Below, piece by piece: positions 32,903 through 47,026 of a stretch of 64,000 nt of DNA. How positions within the stretch are numbered: position 1 is the stretch's first letter; each line of letters starts with the position of its first letter. The notes under the pieces were generated by a model. That model saw nothing but the letters and a program-made list of their open reading frames with translations. It searched no databases and had not been told where the DNA came from. The DNA comes from Nyssa sinensis (Eukaryota; Streptophyta; Magnoliopsida; Cornales; Nyssaceae). The stretch lies in contig CM018035.1 in assembly GCA_008638375.1 (NCBI GenBank), positions 981,501 through 1,045,500 of the forward strand. Direction: 5' to 3'. A program made the position numbers and the translations under genes.

Positions 32903-35900
32903 GTATCTTCGTCCTTCTTTTATTTTTTCCAGGGAAGATATGGAGGATTATACATGAATCAATGATTCACAAGACTTGAAACCCATTCCAAATAAATTAT
33001 CTTATTAAGCTTTCCCTATACAATCAAAGAATCAACTCACTATCTTGTTATGCAGGTCCTTAGAGATGGGCAATGGCAAGAGCGAGATGCAGCTATTCTA
33101 GTACCAGGAGATATTATCAGTATAAAGCTTGGTGATATTATCCCTGCAGATGCCCGCCTGCTTGAGGGAGACCCACTAAAAATTGACCAGGCAAATTCTT
33201 TATCAAAAACTAAAGAATGTGCTATAATATTTTACTCTTAGCAGTTTTGTTTATTTCATCTTGTTGAGTAGTTCTTTCTTGACCTTGAGATATAAATGAT
33301 ATATCTTTATAATTTGTTTCTCATGATTCTAAAGAAATCTAAATGATCCATGAAATGATTTTTTCCTGTGCAGTCCGCTCTTACAGGAGAATCTCTGCCT
33401 GTCACCAAGAGGACAGGTGATGAAGTGTTTTCTGGTTCAACATGTAAGCATGGAGAAATCGAAGCAGTAGTGATAGCAACTGGAGTTCACTCTTTCTTCG
33501 GAAAAGCTGCACATCTAGTTGATTCCACTGAAGTTGTTGGTCATTTCCAGAAGGTGATAAAGAAAATTTATGTGAAAGTTAGGAAGGGTCTGCTTGATAT
33601 TTAATGGTCTGATTGGTAATATAGACCAGGATCAAAATTTCATTTTTTTGTTCATCGAAAATGGCCGAAATGTTTCCGTTTCTCAATGAACCGAAATGAA
33701 ATACTAGTAGGAATATTGAAATTCACATGTTTCCAAAATTGTTTTCGTGGAAAGATACCAAAAACTAGTAGAAACATACCCAAAATAGTGGAAACATTTC
33801 TTTTGTATCAGCAATAATTCTAGAAGTTAGTAAAAGATAATATCCATTTATTTTTCAAATGGAGGAAGAGATTGAAGGATTACAAGAAGATATTTCTTTT
33901 CTTTTTTTCAAAAATAGTAGACAAGGAAAAAGTAGAAAGTAGTGGAAATAAAAAATAGATTAAATAATTTATTTTAATACTTAATTATTAATTATAATAG
34001 GCTTAAATTGTTATTTGTTTTACTTATTATTTAATATGTAACTTATGTCAAATTTTTTAATTTGTGGATATTACACATGTATATATCTATTGATTATTAT
34101 GTTCTGGTATTGTATTTCTTTATAATAATTTCACATATTTTATAAAAAAAAATGTTATAATTTCATATTGAATGAAAAATTAGCTTTAAATTTTTTTATA
34201 CTTGTTTTTAATTAGTAAAAGAGTTATTTGGTATGAATGACTAATTTACACTTGCGTTTTTTTTTTTCAATTTCATCAAAGTATCTTCTTGTGTGGATAA
34301 ACATGTAACCTGGAAAATTTTCAATTAATTAATTATAATATTTATCTTCACACATTTATGTATTTTACTTTATGTTTCTACAGAATTTTATTTTTTTCAT
34401 CGTTTCCACAATGTTTCCAAAATGTTTCCGTTTTCTAAGTGACTGAAACAATACCACGAAACGAAATTTTGATCCTTGAGTATAGAATGGGGGAAAGGGG
34501 TAGGATGGATGGCTCTTCCATTGTTTGATAGAATGGAAAGGGAAAGGAGGAGGGAAGGCCTATCCCTCTAGGTCCACCATATTCCTGCCTCCAAAAAGTG
34601 TGAGGAAGGGAGGATAGAAAGGGCACCCTCCTTTTGTTTTAGAATTTTTCACTTCAACCAACACCATTTCTTTAAAAAGTATGGGTTCAATATTAAAATT
34701 GAATCTGCTTCCTTCCTTCATCCCTTCCTTCCTGTTCAATCAAATAAAGGAGAGAAAGACCCCTTCTTTTCTCCAAGGATACCGTTTACATCCCTCCTAT
34801 CTCTCTTCCTTCCAGTTTCCCATTCCTCCCACCAACCAGTGTGTAAATTTCTTTCATCTTAAATTTGGGAAGGTCTCCATGATATCTTTCTGTGCCGCTA
34901 CCTTGTATTTGAAATGTTGGTTAAAGATGAAGTACAGTTGCATAAGTACTTTATGTCTTTGTTAAGTGCTAGAAATTTCACACTAGGCCAAATGAAATGC
35001 TCGAAACTGGTTGCTACTCAAAAATTCTTGAATAGAAATAAGTCCTTTAAGTATCAAAAATCATCAAATTTTAGAAACTTAAATAATTACATTGTGAGAT
35101 ATGTAACATTTTTTTTTCCTCCTGCAGGTCCTTACTGCGATTGGGAACTTTTGTATTTGCTCTATAGCTGTTGGATTGATCCTTGAAATCATTGTGATGT
35201 TCCCTATACAGCAGCGTTCTTATCGAAGTGGAATCAACAACCTTCTTGTTCTCTTGATTGGAGGAATACCTATAGCCATGCCAACAGTTTTATCTGTTAC
35301 ACTTGCTATTGGCTCTCATCGACTCTCTCAACAGGTACAACTCTTGATAGCTGCAAAGTCAACGATATGGTAAAGGTATCATGTAATTTATGCTCTGAAA
35401 GACTGCTTTGTCTCACAGGAAAATAATTGAGATACATTGACACTAATACATGTGAGCACCATAGCTCTCTCTGAATGGTACCTACCCAAAAAAAAAGAAA
35501 TAAAATTTCCTCTGACTAGTCTAAATCATCAAACTAATTTTATTAACTTTTGGAAGATTGATTGAATATTCTAGTGGAAGAAAGAGGAAAGGAAAAACTG
35601 TTGTGTTTTCTTCTGTTAAAAAATTCCATCTGAAGCTCAAATTCCCAATGCTGACTTCCTTTGCAACTCTGTTTTTTTTTTTTTTTTTTTTTTACCATCT
35701 TAATTTATTAAGGGTGCTATTACAAAGAGGATGACAGCAATTGAAGAAATGGCTGGAATGGATGTCCTCTGCAGTGATAAAACTGGAACACTTACCCTGA
35801 ATCGCCTCACTGTTGATCGAAACCTTATTGAGGTACAAAAGCTTACTTCTTCAGGGCTTCACTTTTTCTACAGCTAATTTGTTCTAAGGGAAACAATTAT

Positions 35901-38900
35901 CTGCCGATCATGTGGGCATAGATTATTGACTCAATTATGTTTAATCTGAGACAATGTTTTGCCATAGTTATCCAGTATGATGTCCCATAAATTTAGCAAT
36001 TTCTGGAAAAGAGCTATTTTTCATGTGGTTTTCCTTTTGATCATGAATATTTCTGGAGGCTCCATTACCCTAGTTGAAGTTTTATGAATGGAGGGTAGAA
36101 TGCATACTTAGAATCAGGGATGAGGCCAGGAATTTCGGTGAGGGGGGGCAAAATTTTTACTTAATAGTTGATCATAAATTAAAAAATTAAAGAAGTATAA
36201 AAAATTAATATTGACTGGTAATATTTTTGATAAATAATTAAATTTATTGATACAAGAAACTTATAAATTACACAAGAAGCCTAACTAAAGAAAAAAAAAC
36301 ACTCAAAATCTTTAGGCTATATAAAAAAATTAAAAAATTTGATAAAATTCCCATTTAAGAGTCAAATTAAAATTAAGATAAGAGTAAAGTGTAAAAAAAA
36401 TTAAACCTAGGAGGGGAAAAAGTTTAAATTAAAGGACTATATTTAGAAAAATATAAAAGAAAATCAAAAGAAAAAAAATTGAGAGGGGGCAATTGCCCCC
36501 ACTGTGGCCTCGTCCCTGGTTAGAATTTGCTCGACTGTCTAGATGTAACTTTCTCAGATCCAGTATATTTGGATTCACTAATTGATAAAACTACAAATCC
36601 AACTATAGGTTATGATGAATGGAGCTTTATTGGGGGCTGGTATTGACATGGTGACAGGTCCTGGCCCATTTAAATTTTAATGTAATTTGGAGGTTTCCAA
36701 ACTATTACTCATTGCATTATTTTGAAATTCATCCATGATTTCGTCCTTGTTTGTCAATTTATTAATTTGTGCTTTTATTATTACACTGATCACTCAGTGT
36801 AAAAGATCTGTTATTAATAACATAGTTTAAGGAATCCTTCTCCCTGAAAAAAAATTTCTAAGAATCACATCTCTTCAAATCTAGATAAGAAGTTTTATTT
36901 GTTAAATTGTCTCATTTCTCATTTCCAGCTTTAAGCCAATATACATCAGATCTCAAAGATGGTTTTATGTTAGTGATGATGATTGATGAGGATGTGTAAC
37001 CACTGGCTTTTTCTGTAGCCTGGGGGTGAGATTTTATATGGCCGTTTTAGAAGCTTGCGAACTTCTATACAGGGAACTCATAGTAAATTTGTTCTGTAGG
37101 TTTTCAACAAAGATATGGACAGAGACACGGTTGTCCTGCTTGCTGCCAGAGCATCGAGACTGGAGAATCAGGACGCCATTGATGCAGCCATAGTTAACAT
37201 GCTTGCTGATCCAAAGGAGGTAGAGAAGAAATATACATTACTAGAACTCTGAAATTTATTGGTTTTCTTCTTCTTTCTCTTCACTTTTTTTTTATTCAAA
37301 GAGAGAGGGGGAAAACACCTTTTTGTTTGTAGGCGCGTGCAAATATCACAGAAGTGCATTTCCTGCCCTTCAATCCAGTGGACAAACGCACTGCACTTAC
37401 ATACATTGATTCTGATGGTAATTGGTATCGGGCCAGCAAAGGAGCTCCAGAACAGGTATCTCGTATTCAAATGACAGTCCTCTAAAAATCTCTAATCACA
37501 TGATTGTTGGCAGATATAAACTACTGGTGCAAAGATTAAGTCAATGTGTTTTCTCTAATAATTGTTTAATGATGTGCATATTTACCTAGCACTAATTAAA
37601 AGAGAACACGAAGTATTTAGAGTATAAGGGAAATATTGGAATTCAGCTTAGGAGTCATTTATTCAATAGATCATGAATAGGGGACCAAAATTAACAGAAT
37701 TTTTACTATAAGCTTACAACATAAGTGATACATTTGGTGTTACTTTTCTTTTGCATTTAAGTAACATTCTCATCTACTTCTGTGAGTTTGTTAATACTGA
37801 TCATCTACAGCATACTGAATCGTGCAGATTTTTTTTATTTATTATTTATGTCCAGAGTTTGCAAAAGCAGTCTCTCCAGCTTGTAGATGTGAGACTGCTG
37901 TACATATAACTCTCCCCAGACCCCGCAGTGGCGGGAGCCTCGTGCACTGGGTTTGGGTGGGGGTTAATACAGAGAGACTTATATTGGGGAGTTAAGGGTT
38001 TTGTTTTGCATGGCAACTGAATTCATCGTTTGCAAAACGGTAGCACAGCTTATCGTTTTTACTCTGTTCTTTTACCCCTGAATTTCAGATTCTGAATCTC
38101 TGTCAAGAGAAACAAGAGATTGCTGGAAAAGTTCATGCCATCATTGACAAGTTTGCTGAAAGGGGACTGCGGTCTCTTGGGGTTGCTTTTCAGGTATAAG
38201 CCCAGACCCAGAGTATCTTCTTTCTCAGGAGTTTCTTAGTTTCTGCGTTTCATGTAACTAAATAAGTTACCGACTGCTGAGGCTCTCAATTGAAAAATGA
38301 ATTTAAACATCGGAATAGAGTGTGGACAAGTGAGAAGATACTGTTAATCTTCCAAAAGGGCCCATGACTAGCTAGGGATATTTTTTCAGTTTATTGTATT
38401 GGCTATTAAATTATATTTAAGCCAAAAAATTAGCTTGTAAACTATTGGTTATTCATTTGGGAAATTCAAATAGGATATCATGCTTGTGATTTACACTGAT
38501 TTAGTTAAACATTGGAAAATCTGTTGACTTTTTACCATTGCCCTTTCAGGAAGTTCCAGAAAAATCAAAGGGGAGCCCTGGAGGTCCTTGGATGTTTTGT
38601 GGGTTGTTGCCTTTGTTTGATCCTCCAAGACATGATAGTGCTGAGACCATTCGTAGAGCACTTAACCTTGGAGTTTGTGTTAAGATGATTACAGGTACAT
38701 CTGAATTCTCTGATTCTCCCTGTCCTGGTCTCTATTGGAATTGGCAATTATTATCCTAGTTGTGTTCTAATGATCATTATTTAATATCGGTCTTCTCTTT
38801 TGAATTAACTCCGATTCATATACTAGTGATTTATTACCACTACATAATTGAGTCATTACCTATATAGCAATGACACCCCCATTTTTCATTTTCCGTTATG

Positions 38901-41900
38901 CCAGTTTGACACTCGGAATTTTGGGCACTACTGCATGCATGTCATAACTCTTTCAGTATAAGATCGTTGACACCCCATCTTTGTACATGGATTAATTACT
39001 AACTTAGAAAAATCCAGGATAACATGCAACTGGAGAAAAAAATATGTACAATAAATTGGTATGAAAAGCAGATCTCATCATCCAATAATTTTTTTTTTTG
39101 ATAAGTAAGAAGTATGAAAAGCAGATCTCGTCATCCAATAATTTGAAAGAAAACTTCAGATATTCCCCTGGTTGGAACCATCTAATAAAACAAGTAAAAC
39201 TAGGGTAATCATTATTTGAAATGTACTACAAGATGATCAACTTAGAGACAGGGCAGAGACAAGAGTTCATCCATTTAGGGATTACACATATTAGTTTGAG
39301 TTCCTTATTTTTAAATAAATACTGAAGAACCATTAAGACAAATCATAAGGATTTGTATGCAAACAAACATATACATATAGAAATGGTCCAAATGAAATAC
39401 ATATAGAAAGCACATCCACGTACAGGCCTACTGCTTAATGTATGGGCTGATTTCTTTTTAATTCAACTCAACTCAACAAAGCCAATGATTTTTTTTAAAA
39501 TTCTTCTTTTCTGTTTATATATATATTTCATCCAAAAGCATAATCAAACAGCAGGAAGTTTGTGATGCTTGTAACTGCCATCAAAATAACAGCCTCTGCA
39601 AGTTGTTTCAGATTGATATCATAATTCATGAATAACATTTTTTGTTCAATTATAACAAGTTATACCCTAGCAAAGAAACTGTAAAGAAAATTTTAATTGT
39701 TGATTTTGTTTTCTTCTGCTAATATAGGCGATCAGTTGGCAATTGCAAAGGAGACAGGTCGACGACTTGGCATGGGAACTAATATGTACCCCTCCTCATC
39801 ATTGTTGGGCCGTGACAAGGATGAAAATGAAGCTCTTCCAGTGGATGAGCTCATTGAAAAAGCAGATGGCTTCGCTGGTGTATTCCCTGGTAATCAATTA
39901 TGTCACCAGTCTCATGAAAAGCTGCATTATAATTTTTTACTGCTATATGTTTCGTCATTTTCTTCTTTTATGAATGAAAAATGTGGAGAAAAGCACGTTT
40001 TCATACAAAAGGAAAATACACCGTAACATTCCATATTCTATGATTGAACACCCAAACCTGCTTTCCCAATAAACTGAAGAAAGTGCCAACCAAATGGCCC
40101 AAGATGCTCAAGTGAAGTTATTCATAGCAAGACTTGTGGTGTCTTATAAGCCAATCAAACTTCTCTCACCCCACCGATGTGGGACAAGGTTATCACAATG
40201 ATACTTGAGAGTTGAGACTCCTCAGTTTGCCTCGACATACCAATGTCAAGATGATACGAGACAGGTATGAGATAAAATCTGTATTTGACATGAATGAGAG
40301 TCTAGGTGCCAGTCTGCCAGACATGTTGAAACTTGAAAGCATAGATGTACTCCTGCACTGACACCTGTATATGAACCTTTTGGTCTTATCTTCAATACTG
40401 TTCAGCTTCAGAAAAATTTCATAACATTATCTCTGAAATTCTATGGAGATTCTAGTATGTATTATTGTTTTAATTATATTCAATGTCTGCTGTTCTTATT
40501 TCAATATTTATGGTATTGCCTAGGTATGAAATCGTTTTCAAAAAACTTGTTATTGTTCCATCTCCCAGTTTCCTCATTCTAGTTATTGTTGCCATGCAAC
40601 TTTCAGAACACAAGTACGAGATTGTAAAAATTCTACAAGAAAAAAAGCATGTGTGTGGAATGACTGGAGATGGTGTGAATGACGCACCTGCGTTAAAGAA
40701 AGCAGATATTGGAATAGCAGTGGCGGATTCTACGGATGCTGCAAGGAATGCTGCTGATATTGTCTTAACAGAGCCTGGCTTAAGTGTGATTATCAGTGCT
40801 GTTTTAACTAGCCGAGCCATATTCCAAAGAATGAAGAATTATACAGTTCAGTATTGTTCTTTCTTTTTTGCGGCAGAATGGTACTATGGTAGCATAGGTT
40901 TACCACATAGGTTCCTGTCATGCATGCTAGAAAGCTGTGGAATCCTGGCCAAAGAAGAAGCTAGATGCGCCTAAATAAATTTAAGCCAAATACCAACCTG
41001 TTTGAATAATTTTACTGCCATATAAATTTGACTTCTAATGAGATAATTTTGCATGACCTGAAAGTGCTAAAAACTAAGCAAAATTATGAAGCTAGATATT
41101 TCCACTGGATAATTTTTTGAAGAGATATTTTAAGTAAACAGTTTTTAATGGCCAAGGTCAATAAGAATTCATGGCAATTCAGAGAAACTATTGATCAACA
41201 AATGTAATAGTTCAGTGTTTATGATTTATCTTTTTCTTAATTCTTTCTTCTGAAATTGTTTACTTATTTATTAATATGCAGATATACGCCGTCTCCATAA
41301 CAATTCGGATTGTGGTAAGCTGGGCATATCCTACATAGTTTGATTTTTTTTATTAAAAAAAGAACATATATCAATCAGGTTGTGAATTTCAATTTGTATT
41401 TAAATACCAAAACATTTATGAAGCCTAATGTTCTTGCAGCTTGGTTTTACACTCCTAGCACTCATATGGGAATACGACTTCCCACCTTTCATGGTTCTGA
41501 TAGTAGCAATTCTGAATGATGGTATTGTTTCACTCCATGATAGTCTTTCTCTTTTCTTTTTTCTTTTTTTAATAAAAAATAAAAGAATTAGGGAGTTCAA
41601 ACTTGAGAAATATGGCTCGACATTAATACTTTAAATGGAAGTTTGAGCCACTATTTTTTCCTGGTTGGTTTTAGAATAACTAAATGCTGTCTGCTGGGGA
41701 AAAAAGAAAAAGAAAAAAAAGAAGACAATTGTTCAGTCATAGTTTGACTTTGCCTCTTACCTGAATTGGTTCTGTCTGAATAAGTTTCTAGTGGTTGACG
41801 TCGAGTTTTTTGTGTATAGTATTGTCCATTTGTTAAAATGTCCTATATTCACTCTCTCCTCAAATATAGATCTTTCGCACATACAAGTAAGTCAAATTCT

Positions 41901-44116
41901 ACGATGTTGAAATTTAACTTCACTGCCAAGTGATTTTTCCAAACTTTTATTTTCTCTCTTTCTGTTTATTTGTCCTTCTTTTTCCTTTTTTTTTGGTGGG
42001 GGAATCATTTGAACTAAAAACCTCACTACTATAAGGGTTGCATTTAAGCAAAAGTAGGCTGGATGTGAAAATTGTTGTTGATACACTTCCAGTTGCCCTT
42101 AAAAACTTCAATTTTTAGACATTGATGTTTATCCATCTAGAACAAGGTAACTTCAAGTAAAATTTGCACTAAAAGATGTTCTCTGTTTTTGTAAATAGGG
42201 ACCATCATGACTATTTCAAAAGATCGAGTGAAGCCATCTCCAAGACCAGACAGTTGGAAGCTTAATGAGATATTTGCAACCGGCATTGTAATTGGAACAT
42301 ATCTTGCCCTAGTTACTGTCTTATTTTACTGGGTTGCAGAAGACACCACTTTCTTTGAGGTATAAAAATTACAAAATTGTTTGTGGATTGTGTTTGTTGA
42401 GGTGTTCCAAAGAAAATAGGAAAATAAGAATATTGATTTCGTTTTGTGTTCCTGATACCGTGCTTATTAATTTGGCTGCAGACCTACTTTCATGTGAGGT
42501 CCCTGTCCTGGAAATACTGAAGAAATTTCATCTGCTATATATCTGCAAGTCAGCATTATCAGCCAAGCTCTCATATTTGTTACCCGAAGTCAAAGTTGGT
42601 CATTTTTGGAGAGGCCTGGGACTCTCTTGATGTGTGCATTTGTGGTGGCTCAACTGGTAAGGTTTATGCAAATAGGCGAGGAGCTCCATTTGTGGTGTTT
42701 CTCAATTGATTCTTTTCTAAATGGTTCACCTTAATATGCCTCTATGCATGTGCCTGACTAAATATTTGATTTGTTAGAAACATCTTTTTATGGGATTTCC
42801 CTGATACCATGCTGTTGGATTTTGGAGGGCTAGATAAAATAAGTGGAGGAGAAAATGAAAAACTTCCAAATTTTTGTTTCAGGTTCATTTCACTCAATTC
42901 CACAACCAACACCATTTCACATTCTTCTCCACTTAAATTAATTCCTCACTCAACTCCACAGGACTAGAATGGCTAGGATACATGGAGTACTCAGTAGGCT
43001 TCAATCAATGAAACTAGGCCATCTAAATGAATCCAATACATTTAACGCAACTAATCCGAAATGAAACTAGCCATCTAAATGCATCCAATACATCAATGAA
43101 ACTAGCCATCTCTTCAACTGGAACTCTCCATAACAAAACTCTTAAACTACATACATGAAACTCTCCATCTCCATGCATGCATGAATAATATATCTCTAGA
43201 CTTATGCAACAGACACAAATCTAAGACATTCTAGAGCTAAATTATAATTCCCTACTAATCAAGTTTAATTCCAACATATTGTTGGACCTACTCTTAATAT
43301 GCCAAAAGTGAAAACTTGAATGAACAAGAGCAGAGCAAACAAAGCAGTGTTTTGATAATTGATTGAGTTCCTTGTTTTTCTTGGCATGTAGGTTGCTACC
43401 CTGATTGCAGTCTATGCAGATATTAGTTTTGCTTCAATTAGTGGCATTGGGTGGGGCTGGGCAGGTGTCATATGGTTATATAGTGTTATCTTCTACATTC
43501 CCCTAGATATTATCAAGTTCACAGTTCGCTATGCTTTGAGTGGAGCAGCCTGGAATCTACTATTCGATAGGAAGGTTTGTGCAGAACTTTTGTTACTTGG
43601 TTATCTGTGTTTTCTAGTGTGGAAAATCCTTAGCTTGGAATCATGTTTCATGCTTTGTATCTATTTTTGGTTACAACAGACAGCTTTTACATCTAAGAAA
43701 GATTATGGCAAGGAAGATAGAGAGACTAAGTGGGTACTTTCTCAGAGAACTCTGCAAGGGTTTATTTCTGCAGACTTGGATTTCAATGGGAGGCAGTCTT
43801 CTCCGATTGCTGAACAGGCGAGGCGGCGTGCTGAAATAGCTAGGTACAATAGACTTCCACTCATTGGACTTCATTATGGCCTGCTTCAGTAATATTTTTT
43901 TTCAATATGATTTCTAGTTACATGTCATATGACTCATATTCTACAAATTGGTGACCTATAGATACCCTCCCCTCCAAGCTAAATTGACTTGCTGAAATAT
44001 TGTTAAAATTCCTTCAACTTTGCAGGCTAGGAGAGTTGCACACTTTGAGAGGACATGTAGAATCCGTTGTGAGGCTTAAAAATCTGGACAGGCTTCAAGC
44101 AGCTCATACAGTCTGA
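29947..44116 (+). CDS. AHA10: P3A H+-ATPase, AHA10/TT13/PH5 type
   Basis: Proton pump; the AHA10/TT13/PH5 subgroup acts at the tonoplast in vacuole acidification and seed-coat proanthocyanidin storage. There are 21 exons: 29947-30012, 30102-30221, 31217-31315, 31435-31572, 33056-33190, 33374-33553, 35128-35334, 35713-35832, 37100-37219, 37333-37455, 38089-38193, 38550-38694, 39728-39889, 40607-40845, 41282-41314, 41440-41521, 42199-42359, 42482-42656, 43392-43574, 43680-43843 and 44026-44116. Together they give 948 aa. Seen: TGES (about 190-193), PIAMP in M4, the phosphorylated Asp in DKTGT (about 337), KGAPEQ, GDGVND (about 594) and the Asp of ILNDG in M6. The C-terminus ends AAHTV as in AHA10, keeping the penultimate Thr of the 14-3-3 site. 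One extra base near 42505-42513 breaks exon 18. Intron 5 has a GC donor. Confidence 0.97.
33628..34476. mobile_element. TIR element in ATPase intron 6
   Basis: The ends AGGATCAAAATTTC and GAAATTTTGATCCT are exact 14-bp inverted repeats. Internal blocks such as GAAATGTTTCC recur near both ends. The element is 849 bp and non-coding. A clean target duplication was not found, so the superfamily is open (a hAT-like MITE is possible). Confidence 0.65.
36115..36519. mobile_element. hAT-like MITE in ATPase intron 8
   Basis: The ends CAGGGATGAGGCCAG and TGTGGCCTCGTCCCTG are imperfect inverted repeats, and subterminal G-rich and C-rich blocks are complementary. TTAGAAT occurs on both sides (36108-36114 and 36520-36526), consistent with a 7-8 bp duplication. 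The length is 405 bp with no coding frame. Confidence 0.65.
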
Positions 44117-45103
44117 AGCCAAGATATACAGGAAAATTGTCCCATCAATTTTCTACTGAAAACAAACATTACAGGAAGTTGCTCGCATGATATATATGAG
44201 GTATAATCTGCCTAGAGACATGCCAAAGAGTTGCTGTGATTGGTGTTGGTAATCAGTACAGTAGTATATAGTTGCTGTAAATGGTGTTGGTGAAGTGCAG
44301 TTATATTCTGAATTTTTTAGACTCCAGAGCTTAGGCGTGCATCTGAAAAGGGGCCATTTGCAAATAAATTTCCATATCTTTGTATTACCTTTTTTTTTTT
44401 TTTTTGGATAGAGGGCAGGGTCACAGGACTATCCTTCCGTGAGATTGACTATTTTCTGCGAATTTTTTAAAGATTTTAGTTTCTGTTTTCAAATATATTT
44501 ATGTAATGAATGGAAAATTCTGGAAGTAATAAGCTACCTATCATGGTGGAAAATTTTATTAGTTCTATTCTATCTCATGTGGATTTGGAGAAAGAGAGAG
44601 AATTTAGAATCATTACACTATTTGCTACATGTTTTGACAAAAAGAACCAAATAAAAAAAAAAGGGATGCTGAGCTTCTTTATTTGGTGCTAAGGAGTTGC
44701 TGATATCTAGAATAAACTCATTTGAAATACTCTGTAATTGTGCACGAGACAAGATAATTGTTGCTTCCAATCACAATCAACTTACTAGCATTGTATCCAT
44801 GCCTGAAATCAACAGCACTATTGACAAAGGCATTGGTGTCATAAATTGCAAAAGATAAAAGGTGATGGCATGGTGCAAAGTCTATTTTCCTAACTTTCTC
44901 AATCGCAACAGCAGGATATTCTGACTGATCAATACGACCATACATCAGTGAAATAATTTGTGGCATACAAATTAGAATTTGCATTCAAACATAGTAAACA
45001 AAATTTTATTAGGATAAAAACCCCCAAATGAAAATAACAGAACTGGACAGCTTGACAATGCTAGAGCAACATGAATCTCAAAACTTGATGACGATACAAA
45101 TAA

Positions 45104-45142
<39 letters not shown>

Positions 45143-45184
45143 AACAGCATTATTCTCAAGAGAAGCCTTCTATAGAGAGGACGC
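44117..45184. other. Convergent spacer between ATPase and lipase
   Basis: This 1.07-kb spacer holds the 3' UTRs of both genes, which point at each other. A (CT)n repeat lies at about 45104-45139. No gene is seen; the short frames match nothing. Confidence 0.6.
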
Positions 45185-46965
45185 CTAGATGGTGCTCTCC
45201 CTTCCAAGCCTTACAGAGTTGACATAATCTACGGGGCTGTGTGCAGAAATACCAGGGAGTGCCAGTCCTACTTGTCCTGAGCAATATGGATAAGCATCCC
45301 TCCTTATACTCTGGGCCTTTCACGTAACCCATAGTCAAACTTCTAATTAACTCCCAAACAGCATTTAGATACTCAGGAACAAGGTATCTAATCCCAAAGA
45401 AATTTCTGTTTGGCTCCTCGTCAACTTTCTTCAAAGGAACATGCAAAAAAGGAAGAAACGAAACTCAGTGTATCAGTATCAATGCTTGATGAAAAAACTT
45501 CAACTCTTCACATGGAAACTAAGTAGCAGAATATAGAATACACTGCACTTTAAATTGCATTTATTTTCATCCATACATGCTGAACGACAAACTTTCAGCT
45601 CCTGGACTAAAATTTTTCTGTTATAATGTCTTCATGTGTTTATTTTCTTAAGCATATTATCTAGGACTTCTTAATCTTATTAAGTCAAATGAAAATTCAA
45701 AGTACAAGATTGACAAATTATCCCTGAATTAACCGTGAGTTTCTTATCTGTTTTGCCAGTTCTTTGGCACATGTACAGACTTATGACAAAATTTTGTTGA
45801 TATAATGTCTATATTGACAGTTTACAGAAGAGAGAAAAAAGGTGTAAATAGGGAGGCAAGGATACGTACTTGCTCAATGTAGAAAGCTGTTATAGTAAAG
45901 GCACGCCCCAAAATGCTTATACAGGAAGGTCCTGTCATCATAAGGCAACCTTGGCACAAGGTCATTGCAGTAGACTACCCTGAAATACTTGGGAACTGGT
46001 TGTTCTACATGGGTTTCCATGAACCTCCCCAACTGACTGTTACCAACCCTTGGCTGTCCAAATGTGTATATGCCCAACAACCTTTGCATGATTTCTTTCT
46101 CCTCGTGCAGCACTAGCACTGTTGGGAACAATATAGCAAGGGCCCCTCCTAAGCTATGCCCAGTGACAATGAATTTTGCATTCTTGTGCTCCTTGAGTAG
46201 ACTCTTGAGCTTACTTTTCACAGCAAAGTACGCAGTCATCTCCACCATTTCTGGCACGAGTTTTTTCTTGCCAGTGCTAGCCGGCCCTTCGAGAGTCCGA
46301 GGGCTTATCCCTCCCACCTTCTGCTGCATGTGTAGGGCCTGTGGTGACATCAACAGCAGTTGAAGAGTTGATCTTTGTGTTCTTCACTTGAAGAAGTTCC
46401 TGGAAGGTGGAGGTGTCAACTCTGCTGCCCAAACCTAAAGCTTCTAAAAATCCCATGTGGACTTTTCCCAATTTTGGGATCTCATACCAAGAATAATCAA
46501 AATCGGTACACCAATCATCAGCATCAAATGGCTCCGTGCCCCTGAAGCTGATCAATATCAAATTTGCATCTTTTGGTTTGTCACATAGTATGAAAACTTG
46601 GGTAGACCTCTCCTTTTGGTAATCTATCAGCCCAAATGTATTCCAACAACATAAAGAATTATAATATTAGGGGGGGCAAAAAAAGGACAAAAAGAAAAAG
46701 TTCAATCAAAGAAAGAAGAAAAGGAAGCATATTAATTTTGGATTAAGAGCAAAGAAGAAATAACAAAGTACAAACAAGCAATGTTCATCAATGCACAAAG
46801 TAGGATAATTGAACAACTTTCAATGAAAATAAATCATATGCTCGATTTATTCCTTACCATTCCAGCAGTTGTAGAAGTCCACAAAATGCATCTGTTTTTG
46901 CAAAGAAGTAAAATTAAAAAATAAAATAAAATTCTAATAAGAAGTTCATATTGTTTTAATCAACT

Positions 46966-47026
<61 letters not shown>

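Noticed and set aside
40483..40974. 163-codon frame as a complete protein
   Set aside because: Only 40607-40845 is coding (ATPase exon 14 with GDGVND); the rest reads through flanking introns.
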